From: Flavobacteriales bacterium
Lineage (GTDB): Bacteria; Bacteroidota; Bacteroidia; Flavobacteriales; PHOS-HE28
Length of the DNA: 23,016 nt
Assembly (NCBI GenBank): GCA_008016945.1
Contig: SSGN01000038.1
Span: 1 to 23,016, forward strand
Reading direction: 5' to 3'
Position 1 is the stretch's first letter, and every line of letters starts with the position of its first letter. The position numbers were made by a program, and so were the translations under genes. Below the pieces are notes generated by a model, which saw only the letters and a list, made by a program, of their open reading frames with translations, searched no databases and had not been told where the DNA came from. This document shows positions 1-8,547 of this stretch, one piece after another.

Positions 1-147
1 CAGCTCACCGCCCCCGTGCGCTGGACACAGACCATGCAGCACATGCTCGCCGACGGCTGCACCAAGGCGGTGGAGGTGGGCCCCGGCAACGTGCTCCAAG
101 GCTTGTTCAAGAAAGTGAGCAAGGAGGTGGAGACGAGCGCGGCGTAG
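1..147 (+). CDS. fabD: Malonyl-CoA:acyl carrier protein transacylase, C-terminal end (partial)
   Basis: The window opens inside this gene; 48 codons remain before the TAG stop. The peptide holds the C-terminal FabD signature: a PVRW(T) stretch at residues 5-9 of the fragment, then an amphipathic helix and EVGPGNVLQGL, which matches the EVGPGKVLTGL-type end of known FabD proteins. FabD moves malonyl groups from CoA to acyl carrier protein in the cytoplasm to start fatty acid elongation. The active-site serine and histidine lie upstream and cannot be checked. The next reading frame starts 2 bases after the stop, so co-transcription is possible. Confidence 0.85.
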   Translation, partial: QLTAPVRWTQTMQHMLADGCTKAVEVGPGNVLQGLFKKVSKEVETSAA

Positions 148-149
148 GG

Positions 150-458
150 GTGATCAAAACCGTAGTGCTATGGATACTCGCTGCGGCCGGCCCGATCGCA
201 TTTCTATTCACCTGCTTGAAGCTGGGATGTGGTTTCAATTTCATTCCCTTCGCGATCCACGAGTCAATTCTCGGTGAGGTGCTGGATGAATCCACCTTCA
301 TCATCTTGTTCGACACGATCGTCGCCGTTCTGCTCACCATCACGATCAGGAATCTGATCGTTCGGTCTCTATCCCACACCTTACCGATCCGTTCGAGGGG
401 CCAGAACGCTAGTGCTTCATCCCCTGCGGATCACGCCGCGAATCGAAAATGTCGGTAA
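150..458 (+). CDS. Small hypothetical membrane protein
   Basis: This open frame of 102 codons starts with GTG two bases after the fabD stop. I do not recognise a family. Residues about 4-22 (VVLWILAAAGPIAFLF) and about 48-68 (TFIILFDTIVAVLLTITI) look like two membrane helices joined by a short loop, followed by a basic tail. The hydrophobic pattern argues that the frame is real at least to about codon 80. The last 50 bases overlap the 3' end of the convergent toxin gene and read as polar low-information sequence, so the natural C-terminus may be shorter. The stretch is visibly poorer in GC than fabD, as is the toxin-antitoxin pair beside it, which fits acquired DNA. Confidence 0.5.
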   Translation: MIKTVVLWILAAAGPIAFLFTCLKLGCGFNFIPFAIHESILGEVLDESTFIILFDTIVAVLLTITIRNLIVRSLSHTLPIRSRGQNASASSPADHAANRKCR

Positions 459-708
459 CGACGATCCGATCAGAAACCACCCGATAAATGATCTTGAACG
501 GCCCAACGATCACCCGTCGGTGTTGTAAGCCAAGCTCCTCAAGCTCGGGTTCGAATTGACCGCTGAACGCGTTGTCCTTCAGCCATTCCAACTTGTCGAC
601 CACCTCCTTCTGTAGCCCCCGGATGTAGCTGATGGAGTGTGTCCGTGCCAACAGACGCAATGTCCGCCGCTTGCTATCGTTGGCCTGAGCGAGTACGATG
701 AGCTTCAC
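409..708 (-). CDS. RelE/ParE-superfamily toxin (TA pair 1)
   Basis: This 99-residue basic protein has the shape of a RelE/ParE toxin. A helical N-terminal half contains LQKEVVDKLEWLKDN. It is followed by the strand signature RRVIVGPFKIIYRV and ends with DIFDSRRDPQ, a C-terminal motif typical of ParE/RelE_StbE proteins. Members of the superfamily act in the cytoplasm either as ribosome-dependent mRNA interferases (RelE) or DNA gyrase poisons (ParE); the sequence does not say which. The start is GTG, overlapping the TGA stop of the upstream antitoxin as GTGA, so the two are translationally coupled in antitoxin-toxin order. The 3' end overlaps the convergent small membrane protein frame by about 50 bases. 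Confidence 0.8.
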   Translation of the reverse strand: MKLIVLAQANDSKRRTLRLLARTHSISYIRGLQKEVVDKLEWLKDNAFSGQFEPELEELGLQHRRVIVGPFKIIYRVVSDRIVVTDIFDSRRDPQGMKH

Positions 709-956
709 GCGCGACGCTTGCTCTTAGCCTTCTTCGCGTACAACCCCTCAATGAACTCATCCATGTCCTTGCTGAATTCTTCCAAGGTTTGGAAGCGCCC
801 AGCTTTCAGATCCTCTTCGGCCTTGAGCGCGCGTTTGACCATGACGCTTTCACCCACCGGTTGCTCCAGTACCATGGCCACTTTTTCAAGCACGGCCGGG
901 TCCTTCACCGAATCGATGAGCTTCTTCAGGTGTGCTTTGCGCTGAGGGATGGTCAT
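705..956 (-). CDS. Antitoxin of TA pair 1
   Basis: This 83-residue, strongly charged and largely helical protein lies just upstream of the RelE/ParE-type toxin and overlaps it by 4 bases. Visible segments are an N-terminal helix (MTIPQRKAHLKKLIDSV), a middle part VMVKRALKAEEDLKAGRFQTLEEF and a lysine/arginine-rich C-terminus (AKKAKSKRRA). The GRxxTxEEF pattern is common in small Bacteroidota antitoxins. I see no clear ribbon-helix-helix or helix-turn-helix domain. The frame stays open up to 1031, but a perfect TAnnTTTG promoter element at 973-980 places transcription start near 967. That rules out the ATGs at 1031, 989 and 971, so I choose the ATG at 956. Its role is inferred from gene order and size. 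Confidence 0.7.
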   Translation of the reverse strand: MTIPQRKAHLKKLIDSVKDPAVLEKVAMVLEQPVGESVMVKRALKAEEDLKAGRFQTLEEFSKDMDEFIEGLYAKKAKSKRRA

Positions 957-972
957 GGCTCGTTGTTCCATC

Positions 973-980
973 CAAAGATA
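973..980 (-). promoter_or_regulatory. Promoter -7 element for TA pair 1
   Basis: On the minus strand this reads TATCTTTG, a full match to the Bacteroidota -7 consensus TAnnTTTG. It ends 16 bases before the chosen antitoxin ATG at 956. A matching -33 TTTG at the usual distance is not obvious. Confidence 0.55.
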
Positions 981-989
981 ATCGACCAT

Positions 990-999
990 GCAACGTTGC
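990..999. promoter_or_regulatory. 10-bp perfect palindrome between divergent promoters
   Basis: GCAACGTTGC is its own reverse complement. It sits 9 bases upstream of the antitoxin -7 element (973-980) and 14 bases upstream of the fsr -7 element (1014-1021). Toxin-antitoxin complexes usually repress their own promoter by binding such sites, so this is a candidate operator. A 10-bp palindrome can also arise by chance. Confidence 0.3.
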
Positions 1000-1013
1000 G
1001 CTGACCCCGCTGA

Positions 1014-1021
1014 TACCTTCG
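1014..1021 (+). promoter_or_regulatory. Promoter -7 element for the MFS transporter
   Basis: TACCTTCG, followed by CACC, ends 9 bases before the ATG at 1031. It matches TAnnTTTG with C for the third T, a form repeated at several other gene starts in this window. It implies a 5' leader of only a few bases and supports the start chosen for this gene. Confidence 0.5.
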
Positions 1022-1030
1022 CACCGCCCA

Positions 1031-2254
1031 ATGGCAGCGCAGTCGCCGACCCTTGTCCCGCAGAGCACCGCGAAGCACGTCGCTGACCGCACGGCCTTCC
1101 CGGTGCTTTTCGCGATCGCGACCTCGCACCTGCTCAACGACACCATCCAGTCGCTGATCCCGGCGATCTATCCGCTGGTGAAGGAGTCGTACCAACTCTC
1201 GTTCGCCGAGATCGGGTTGATCACGCTGGCGTTCCAGATCACCGCTTCGATCCTGCAACCGCTCGTTGGGCATTGGACGGATCGCAAGCCCCGGCCGTTC
1301 GCGCTGGTCGGTGGCATGGTGTTCACCCTCGCTGGCCTGCTCTTGCTGGCGTGGGCCGGTTCATTCCGTTCCATATTGATCGCCGTTTCGTTGGTTGGCG
1401 TGGGCTCGTCGATCTTCCATCCCGAGGCGTCGCGCATGGCGTACGTGGCATCGGGCGGGAAGCGTGCATTGGCGCAATCGGTGTTCCAGCTCGGCGGCAA
1501 CGCGGGTTCGGCGTTGGGCCCCTTGCTCGCGGCGGCCATCATCGTTCCACTGGGGCAGGGCCGCATCTCGCTCTTCGCCGTGCTGCCGCTGATCGCCATG
1601 GTGGTGCTGTGGCGCGTGGGGCGCTGGTACCTGCGCATGACGGCGCTCCGCCAGCATCGCCTGGCACGTCTGCCGAAGGTGGAACGCACCCCGGTGCCGC
1701 GCCGTACCGTGGTCGGCGTGGTGGCGATCCTGCTGCTGTTGATCTTCTCCAAACAGTTCTACCTCGCCAGCATGACCAGCTACTTCACGTTCTACCTGAT
1801 CGGCAAGTTCGGGTTGACCGTACAGGCCGCGCAGGTCCAGCTCTTCGTGTTCCTCTTCGCGGCGGCCGTGGGCACCCTGATCGGTGGCCTGCTCGGCGAC
1901 CGTGTGGGGTACCGCACCATCATCTGGTTCTCCATCCTCGGTGCCGCGCCCTTCACCTTGGCGCTCCCCTACGCCGACCCCTTCTGGACCACCATCCTGG
2001 CGGTGCTGGCCGGGTTGGTGCTCGCCTCGGCCTTCTCCGCGATCCTGGTGTACGCGCAACTGCTGATCCCCGGCCGCGTGGGGCTCGTGTCGGGGTTGTT
2101 CTTCGGCTTCGCGTTCGGTATGGCCGGGGTGGGCTCCGCTGTGCTCGGTGCCTTGGCCGATGCCACCAGCATCGACACCGTATACCAGGTCTGCTCGTTC
2201 CTGCCGCTGTTGGGACTGCTGTGCGTGTTCCTGCCCAAGGAGCAACGCGGCTGA
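1031..2254 (+). CDS. fsr: MFS transporter, fosmidomycin-resistance (Fsr) type
   Basis: This 407-residue inner-membrane protein has about 12 hydrophobic helices in two halves split by a basic loop (RMTALRQHRLARLPKVERTPVPRR). The N-terminal segment SHLLNDTIQSLIPAIYPLVK (residues 32-51) is the hallmark of the Fsr branch. The MFS loop motif appears as GHWTDRKPRP (80-89) and again in the second half as GGLLGDRVGYRT. Family members export small drugs such as fosmidomycin; the true substrate here is unknown. The frame is open from 932, but the promoter element at 1014-1021 and the family length favour the ATG at 1031. It is divergent from TA pair 1 and convergent with the CapC/YwqE gene: its TGA and that gene's TGA form a single TGATCA. 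Confidence 0.85.
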   Translation: MAAQSPTLVPQSTAKHVADRTAFPVLFAIATSHLLNDTIQSLIPAIYPLVKESYQLSFAEIGLITLAFQITASILQPLVGHWTDRKPRPFALVGGMVFTLAGLLLLAWAGSFRSILIAVSLVGVGSSIFHPEASRMAYVASGGKRALAQSVFQLGGNAGSALGPLLAAAIIVPLGQGRISLFAVLPLIAMVVLWRVGRWYLRMTALRQHRLARLPKVERTPVPRRTVVGVVAILLLLIFSKQFYLASMTSYFTFYLIGKFGLTVQAAQVQLFVFLFAAAVGTLIGGLLGDRVGYRTIIWFSILGAAPFTLALPYADPFWTTILAVLAGLVLASAFSAILVYAQLLIPGRVGLVSGLFFGFAFGMAGVGSAVLGALADATSIDTVYQVCSFLPLLGLLCVFLPKEQRG

Positions 2255-3004
2255 TCAGAGGGTGCCGTTCAGCAACTTACCGCTGGCGATCAGCTTGTGC
2301 AGATAGGGCCGCGACAAGGTGTTCTTGATCGCCTGCACGTGGTTCATGCTGTGGCAGTCGCTCCCCAGCCATTCGTAATACCCCGCATCGATCAGCCGTT
2401 CGGCCACCTGTTTGGCCTGGGGGCCGTATGCTCCTGAAAGGGCGATGGTGTTCAGCTGGAAATGGACACCGCGCTCCTTCAGCCGCTCGTACTTGCTGTG
2501 GTCGTTGTACCAGAACGTATACCGCTCCGGATGGGCGAGCACCGGCTTGTATCCCGCGGTCTGCATCTGGAAGATCACGCTCAGCAACACCGCCGGTTCG
2601 CTGATGAAGGGCAACTCGAACAACAGGTGGTCGCCGCCGAAGGTGAGCACCTTCCGGTCCACGACCTTCTGCTCCAGCTCATGGTCGAGGTAGTACTCCG
2701 CCGCGGCCTCGATCTCCATCGCCAACCCACGTCGGCGGATCTCATCGCGCACGCGCTCCAACCCACCGAGGATGATCTCCGGTGTGTTCTTGTAGCCATC
2801 GGCCATGTTGTGCGGCGTGGTCACCACCTTGCGGTAACCCAGTTCGGCCATGGCGCCCAACAGTTCCATGGTCTGCTCCATGGTCTGCGCCCCATCGTCG
2901 ATGCCGGGGATGAAGTGGGAATGCACATCGCATCCCAGCCCGCTCAGATCGGCATCGCCGAGCGCCGGTTCACGTTTTCCGAAGAGGCTGCTGAAGAGGC
3001 CCAT
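2255..3004 (-). CDS. CpsB/CapC (YwqE)-type PHP-fold protein tyrosine phosphatase
   Basis: This 249-residue protein belongs to the PHP metallophosphatases that remove phosphate from bacterial tyrosine kinases controlling capsule or exopolysaccharide assembly. Metal-ligand motifs are in the expected order: DVHSH (H28, H30), TTPH (H65), AAEYY (E102), AHPERY (H158) and GSDCH (D216, H218). The N-terminus MGLFSSLFGK is typical of Bacteroidota homologues. It follows rfbB after 48 bases and has its own promoter-like element directly before the ATG. No Wzc-type tyrosine kinase lies in the window, so its partner must be elsewhere. The polysaccharide context fits the assignment. Confidence 0.85.
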   Translation of the reverse strand: MGLFSSLFGKREPALGDADLSGLGCDVHSHFIPGIDDGAQTMEQTMELLGAMAELGYRKVVTTPHNMADGYKNTPEIILGGLERVRDEIRRRGLAMEIEAAAEYYLDHELEQKVVDRKVLTFGGDHLLFELPFISEPAVLLSVIFQMQTAGYKPVLAHPERYTFWYNDHSKYERLKERGVHFQLNTIALSGAYGPQAKQVAERLIDAGYYEWLGSDCHSMNHVQAIKNTLSRPYLHKLIASGKLLNGTL

Positions 3005-3007
3005 GTC

Positions 3008-3025
3008 GGTGCAAAGGTGCGAAGG
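3008..3025 (-). promoter_or_regulatory. Tandem promoter -7-like elements before the CapC/YwqE gene
   Basis: On the minus strand the stretch reads CCTTCGCACC followed, with 2 bases shared, by CCTTTGCACC, then GAC and the ATG at 3004. The inner element CACCTTTG (3012-3019) resembles TAnnTTTG with C for the first T, and lies 7 bases from the ATG. The same CTTYGCACC string stands before several other genes here, so near-leaderless transcription of this gene is likely, separate from the upstream operon. Confidence 0.4.
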
Positions 3026-3052
3026 AGAACGGGTGTTCCCCTCCTGCCATCC

Positions 3053-4110
3053 TCATCGTTGCGCGTAGTGGTCCTTGTAATACTGCTGGTATGCCCCGCT
3101 GGTCACGTTGTCCAGCCATGCGGTGTTGGCCAAGTACCAGTCCACGGTGCGCTCCAGACCCACCTCGAAGGTGATGCTCGGCTTCCAGCCCAGCTCGCGC
3201 TCGATCTTGGAGGCGTCGATCGCATAGCGCAGGTCGTGCCCCGCACGGTCGGTCACGTACGTGATCAGCTTGGCGCTCCCGCCTTCGGCGCGCCCCAGCT
3301 TACGGTCCATGATGGCGCAAAGGAGGTGTACCAGGTCGATGTTCTTCCACTCGTTGTGGCCACCGATGTTGTAGGTCTCGCCGTTGGCACCGGTGTGGAA
3401 GATGGTATCGATGGCGGCGGCGTGGTCCTCCACCCAAAGCCAATCACGTACGTTCTCGCCCTTGCCGTACACGGGCAGGGGTTTGTTGTTGCGGATGTTG
3501 TTGATCATAAGCGGGATCAACTTCTCCGGGAAGTGGTGGCTGCCGTAGTTGTTGCTGCAGTTGCTCAGTACGAAAGGCAGCTTGTACGTGTTGCCGTAGG
3601 CCCGTACGAAGTGGTCGCTGGCGGCCTTGCTGGCGCTGTAGGGGCTCTGGGGGTCGTAGGGCGTGGTCTCCAGGAAGAGGCTGTCGTCGTGGAGGGACCC
3701 ATACACCTCGTCCGTGCTCACGTGGTAGAAGCGCTTGCCCTCGAACCGGCCCTTCCACGCTTCCTTCGCGGTGTTCAGCAGCGTTACCGTGCCGAACACA
3801 TTGGTGCGCACGAAGGCCAGGGGATCGGTGATGCTGCGGTCCACGTGGCTCTCGGCCGCCAGGTGCACCACGCCATCGATGGCATGCTCCCGGAACACCT
3901 TCGTCACCGCTTCCGCATCGCAGATATCGGCCTTCACGAAGCCGTAGTTCGGAGCCTTCTCGATGTCGCGCAGGTTCTCCAGGTTGCCCGCGTAGGTAAG
4001 CGCATCGAGGTTGATGATGCGGTACTGCGGGTATTTGGTGACGAAGCGGCGCACCACGTGGCTGCCGATGAACCCGGCACCGCCGGTGATGAGGATGTTG
4101 CGTTGCACGC

Positions 4111-4114
<4 letters not shown>
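3053..4114 (-). CDS. rfbB: dTDP-glucose 4,6-dehydratase
   Basis: This 353-residue cytoplasmic SDR enzyme converts dTDP-glucose to dTDP-4-keto-6-deoxyglucose with bound NAD. It shows the Rossmann motif TGGAGFIG (10-17), the catalytic T134-D135-E136 in STDEVYG, and the YxxxK pair Y159/K163. T-D-E sits at the same numbers as in E. coli RfbB, and DRAGHDLRYAIDASKI near the C-terminus is family-specific. Length is normal. The start codon is GTG, sharing a GTGA overlap with the stop of the upstream dehydrogenase, so it is the last gene of the WbpD/WbpB/TviB-like operon. No rmlA, rmlC or rmlD is in the window. The final sugar could be rhamnose, if those genes are elsewhere, or another 6-deoxysugar. 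Confidence 0.92.
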
Positions 4115-5392
<1,278 letters not shown>

Positions 5393-5409
<17 letters not shown>

Positions 5410-6418
5410 TCCTCTTCTCGTAAATGCGTTCAATGATCTCCACGACCTTCAAGCCCTCCAGGGCATTGGTGGTCAGGGTCGTGTGGCCGCGCAAGGTATC
5501 CACCACGTTGTCCACGATGTAGCCGTGGTTGTTGGCGCTGCCCTTGTAGGCCCCGTAATCGTTGGCCGGATTCGTCGGCGCGAGTTCCGGCATGGTGTAG
5601 TCCTTGATATGGCAGTATTCCACCTTGTCCATGTACTGCCCGCCGATCTTCACACTTCCGGTGGAGCCCACGATGGTCATGCTGCTCTCCAGGTTCTTGT
5701 CCCATACGGCCGTGCTGTAGTTGAGACAGCCCATGCCCCCGTTGAGGAACCGGAACGTCACCAGCCCGCTATCCTCGAACTCGGTGAGCGCGTGGTGGTT
5801 GAAATCGGCGAACTTGCCCTGGATGTCGGTGATGTCGCCGAAGAGCCAGTACAGGATGTCGATGAAGTGGCTGAACTGGGTGAAGAGCGTGCCACCGTCC
5901 AGGGCCTGTGTCCCTTTCCAACCGCCGGGCTTGTAGTAGCGCTCGTCGCGGTTCCAGTAGCAGTTCACCTGCACCAGGTGGATGTCGCCCAGAAGGCCCT
6001 GCTCCACCACGCCCTTGATCCATTGGCTGGGCGGGCTGTATCGGTTCTGCATCACACCGAAGACCGTTCGGTGCATCTGGAGCGCCTTGTAGATGATGGC
6101 CTCGCAGCTGGCCTTGCTCAGGGCCAGTGGCTTCTCGCACACCACGTGCTTGCGGTGCTCCAGCGCCATGATGCTCTGTTCGGCATGCAGGCCGTTCGGG
6201 GTGCAGATGCTCACCACGTCGATGTCCGGCACCTCCTGGAGCATGGTGGCGAGGTCCTGGAAGTAAGGCACCGGGAAAGCCGTGGCGCCCACCTCCTCGC
6301 GCGTACGCACATCGCACAGGGCCACCAGCTCGGCGTCCGGATGCCGCGCGACCATCTCCGCATGGCGCTTGCCGATGTGGCCACAGCCCACCACGGCGAA
6401 CTTGATCGGTGCGCTCAT
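5393..6418 (-). CDS. Gfo/Idh/MocA-family oxidoreductase, WbpB/WlbA-like
   Basis: This 341-residue NAD-dependent enzyme shows the Rossmann motif VVGCGHIG (9-16), the family EKP motif (95-97, with the catalytic-type K96) and [15 protein letters not shown], which holds H184. Between the WbpD-like acetyltransferase and a UDP-hexosamine dehydrogenase, it most likely does the WbpB/WlbA step: oxidation of the C3 hydroxyl of UDP-N-acetyl-hexosaminuronic acid to a 3-keto sugar, the substrate for an aminotransferase. Its start overlaps the stop of the WbpD-like gene as ATGA. The family also acts on other sugars, so the substrate is inferred from context. Confidence 0.85.
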
Positions 6419-6996
6419 GCGAGCTTGCGGACCACCCCGCCGGTTAGTTCATAGTGCTCGCCGCTCTCTGGGCAGGTGGCCAGGCCTTGCGCATCGAACT
6501 TCAGCTTGTGGCCGTACTCGCTCATCCAACCGGTCTGCCGGGCCGGATTGCCCACCACCAACGCATGGTCGGGCACCTCGCGGGTGACCACCGCTCCCGC
6601 GCCGATGAAGGCGTACCGCCCGATGTCGTGCCCGCACACGATGGTGGCGTTCGCACCGATGGAAGCCCCCTTCTTCACCACCGTCCGAAGGTATTCGCCA
6701 CGGCGGTTCACAGCACTGCGCGGGTTGATCACGTTGGTGAACACCATGCTGGGGCCGAGGAACACGTCGTCCTCGCACACCACACCGGTGTAGATGCTCA
6801 CGTTGTTCTGCACCTTCACGTTGCGGCCCAGCACCACGCCGGGACTCACCACCACGTTCTGGCCGATGTTGCAGTTCGCACCGATGGTGCAGCCCGGCAT
6901 GATGTGGCAGAAGTGCCAGATCCGGGTACCATCACCGATGGTGCAGCCTTCGTCGATGACGGCGCTGGGGTGGGCGGTGTAGGACATCGGGGTCAT
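6415..6996 (-). CDS. WbpD-like UDP-3-amino-sugar N-acetyltransferase (left-handed beta-helix)
   Basis: This 193-residue protein is built of hexapeptide repeats (for example [39 protein letters not shown]), which fold as a left-handed beta-helix trimer. The segment [16 protein letters not shown] and the end ([10 protein letters not shown]) are typical of the WbpD/WlbB group. These enzymes use acetyl-CoA to acetylate the 3-amino group of UDP-2-acetamido-3-amino-hexuronic acid. It is the first gene of a four-gene overlapping operon with WbpB-like, TviB-like and RfbB proteins. A second ATG three codons in (6987) is also possible. A promoter element stands at 7040-7047. Its likely partner aminotransferase is about 4.4 kb upstream (11360-12487). 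Confidence 0.88.
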   Translation of the reverse strand: MTPMSYTAHPSAVIDEGCTIGDGTRIWHFCHIMPGCTIGANCNIGQNVVVSPGVVLGRNVKVQNNVSIYTGVVCEDDVFLGPSMVFTNVINPRSAVNRRGEYLRTVVKKGASIGANATIVCGHDIGRYAFIGAGAVVTREVPDHALVVGNPARQTGWMSEYGHKLKFDAQGLATCPESGEHYELTGGVVRKLA

Positions 6997-7039
6997 GATC
7001 GGGCACAGGAGCCGCGGAGGCCCTCCACCCGATGGGCGG

Positions 7040-7047
7040 CGAAGTTA
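7040..7047 (-). promoter_or_regulatory. Promoter -7 element for the WbpD/WbpB/TviB/RfbB operon
   Basis: On the minus strand it reads TAACTTCG, then CCGCC. It lies 43 bases before the ATG at 6996, giving a leader of roughly 38 bases. The same eight bases occur before TA pair 2 at a similar distance. No -33 element is clear. Confidence 0.45.
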
Positions 7048-7115
7048 CCGAAGGGCGGGCATTGCGGCACATTCGGGCGTGCCCCTTCCCCGGCGCGCAG
7101 CACCCGCGCACAGGG

Positions 7116-7248
7116 TCGCGCTGTCCGCTGTGGCCGTCTGGTCCGGGCCTGCGGCTGCGGCACGGCGGGGGCTTCCTCCGGTCGCCTCCTCGTTGCGCGC
7201 ATCCGCAAGGCCCTTCCTGCGCCGGGCCGCCGCTCCCATCGCTCACGC
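7116..7248. repeat. Possible degenerate Bacteroidota interspersed repeat
   Basis: The minus strand begins GCGTGAGCGATGGGAGCGGC and ends CACAGCGGACAGCGCGACC. I recall an intergenic element in many Bacteroidota genomes with ends like GCGTTAGGGATAGGAGCGG and GCAGCGGATAGC, separated by variable GC-rich sequence that often pairs internally. The match is by eye and from memory; only one copy is in the window. It sits between two genes of the same strand. Confidence 0.35.
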
Positions 7249-7381
7249 AATACCCCATACACCGGTGATCACACCGCTCCCGACCAAAAGTCGAAGGGCC
7301 GTTCCGTACAATACGCGGTGGAACGCCCATGTCCCCGGCATGGACGCGCTGTTGCTCGCTCCTCAGCCCGATCGGGTCGTC

Positions 7382-8233
7382 TCAGGTACCTCGATCCGCC
7401 AGGATCCGCACCGGCCCATGCGCGGGTACCAACTCCAACGCCCGCAGTGTGGCCACCAATGCCGTGAACGTCTCGGGTTCCGGTCGTTCCACCTTCCACC
7501 GCACGTGCCGCAGCCATTCGCGCGCCAGCTCCTCGCCGAAGTCCGCGTTCCGCATCACCAATTCCACGGAGTGGGGATCGTTGGGCAGGGCAGCGGCCTC
7601 GTCGCGCAGCACGGACAACGCAGCACGCATCACCGCCGCATGTTCGCGAATGAAGGCCGTGCGGGCCACGATGGTGAAGCCCGGCCAGTCGCCGCTCACC
7701 ACGTCCACGCAGCGCATGGCGCCGGCATCCACGTAGCGCGAGGTTACGTACTGCTCCCACAGGAAGATCACCGGCGGGCCTTGCGCCATGCGCTGCGCCG
7801 CGCCCTCCATGTTGTGCACCACCTCAAGGTCCTCCGCGCGGGGCCGCCAGCCCGTCCGTTCGGCATGCAACATCGCCATGATGTGGCTTCCACTGCCAAG
7901 GCGGCTGATGGCGTACGGCACATGTTCCAGGTCGGCGCCGCCCTTCAACGCGGATGAGGCAGGCACATGTACGCCCCACGGCAGCGGGCTTTCCACGAAG
8001 GTGCTCACGATGCGGTGGTCGCCGCCGTTCAGGATGTCGCGCACGGCGCCCTCGGTCACGAGCACGGCCATGTCCAGTTCGCCCTCGCGCAGCATCTGGC
8101 ACATGCGGCCGGTGCCTTCATGTACGGTATGCCATTGCAGGTCCACACCGGCTTGCGCGAAGCGGCGCTTCTCCATGCCGAGGTGCCACGGCAGGTTGTA
8201 GGGTTCGGGAACACCGGCTATGCGGAGGGTCAT
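7382..8233 (-). CDS. Periplasmic-binding-like (NMT1/SsuA-fold) protein without signal peptide
   Basis: This 283-residue protein resembles the substrate-binding proteins of nitrate/taurine/thiamine-precursor ABC transporters. It starts with the strand LRIAGVPEPYNLPWHLGMEKRRFAQAG and continues with GTGRMCQMLREGELDMAVLVTEG, ISRLGSGSHIMAM and a hinge-like ending. A signal peptide or lipobox is absent, so it would stay in the cytoplasm. Bacteroidota carry conserved proteins of this kind; their ligand is unknown to me. The frame is open to 8329, but the ATG at 8233 overlaps the upstream toxin stop as ATGA and begins the conserved strand, so I choose it. No permease or ATPase gene is nearby, which argues against a normal transporter role. 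Confidence 0.7.
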   Translation of the reverse strand: MTLRIAGVPEPYNLPWHLGMEKRRFAQAGVDLQWHTVHEGTGRMCQMLREGELDMAVLVTEGAVRDILNGGDHRIVSTFVESPLPWGVHVPASSALKGGADLEHVPYAISRLGSGSHIMAMLHAERTGWRPRAEDLEVVHNMEGAAQRMAQGPPVIFLWEQYVTSRYVDAGAMRCVDVVSGDWPGFTIVARTAFIREHAAVMRAALSVLRDEAAALPNDPHSVELVMRNADFGEELAREWLRHVRWKVERPEPETFTALVATLRALELVPAHGPVRILADRGT

Positions 8234-8547
8234 TCCAAGGAAAGTCTTGATCGGATGGCCGTTCGGGTGACCCTGCGTTTCCCATGCACCACGGTGATCA
8301 CGGACAACCGATCGGGCGCGGCGACCCAATAGATGATGCGATAACTTCCGTAGGCGATCTCCCGGATGCCGGGATCCTTCAACTCCTGCACCGGATGACC
8401 GATAAGCGGATGTACCTCCAATACCAGCGTCCGTTCAAGGATCCCGACCTCGGTCCGCTGGGCATAGTACGGCGAGCTTTCCGCGATGAAGGCACTGATG
8501 GCATCAAGGTCCTTCCGTGCGCGGTGGGTCCAGGTCACTTCGACCAT
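8230..8547 (-). CDS. RelE/ParE-superfamily toxin (TA pair 2)
   Basis: This 105-residue basic protein shows the family pattern clearly: WTHRARKDLDAISAFIAESSPYYA at the N-terminus, LIGHPVQELKDPGIREIAYGSYRIIYWV in the middle, and VITVVHGKRR near the end. The RE(I)xxGxYRIIY core and the HGKRR strand are typical of ParE/RelE toxins. The target (mRNA on the ribosome, or gyrase) cannot be read from the sequence. The gene overlaps its antitoxin by 13 bases and the following binding-protein gene by 4, so three genes are translationally coupled. It is not closely alike to the toxin at 409-708 outside the shared core. Confidence 0.85.
   Translation of the reverse strand: MVEVTWTHRARKDLDAISAFIAESSPYYAQRTEVGILERTLVLEVHPLIGHPVQELKDPGIREIAYGSYRIIYWVAAPDRLSVITVVHGKRRVTRTAIRSRLSLE

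Larger units (their letters stand above)
6997..7381. other. Non-coding stretch of 385 bases
   Basis: No believable gene lies here. The frames that stay open on both strands give Arg/Pro/Gly/Cys-rich sequence without domains. The left part holds the leader and promoter of the WbpD operon. 7116-7248 resembles a degenerate interspersed repeat, listed separately. I see nothing in 7249-7381, which ends at the stop codon of the binding-protein gene, and no convincing terminator hairpin with a T run. Confidence 0.6.

Noticed and set aside
121..130. AAGGAGGTGG, a perfect-looking Shine-Dalgarno sequence
   Set aside because: It is 19 bases from the next possible start (GTG at 150), lies inside fabD and encodes KEVE; ribosome-binding sites of this kind are rarely used in Bacteroidota.
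7269..7760. Minus-strand frame of 163 codons overlapping the 3' part of the binding-protein-like gene
   Set aside because: Arg/Gly/Cys-rich and out of frame with a recognisable protein; no start signal.
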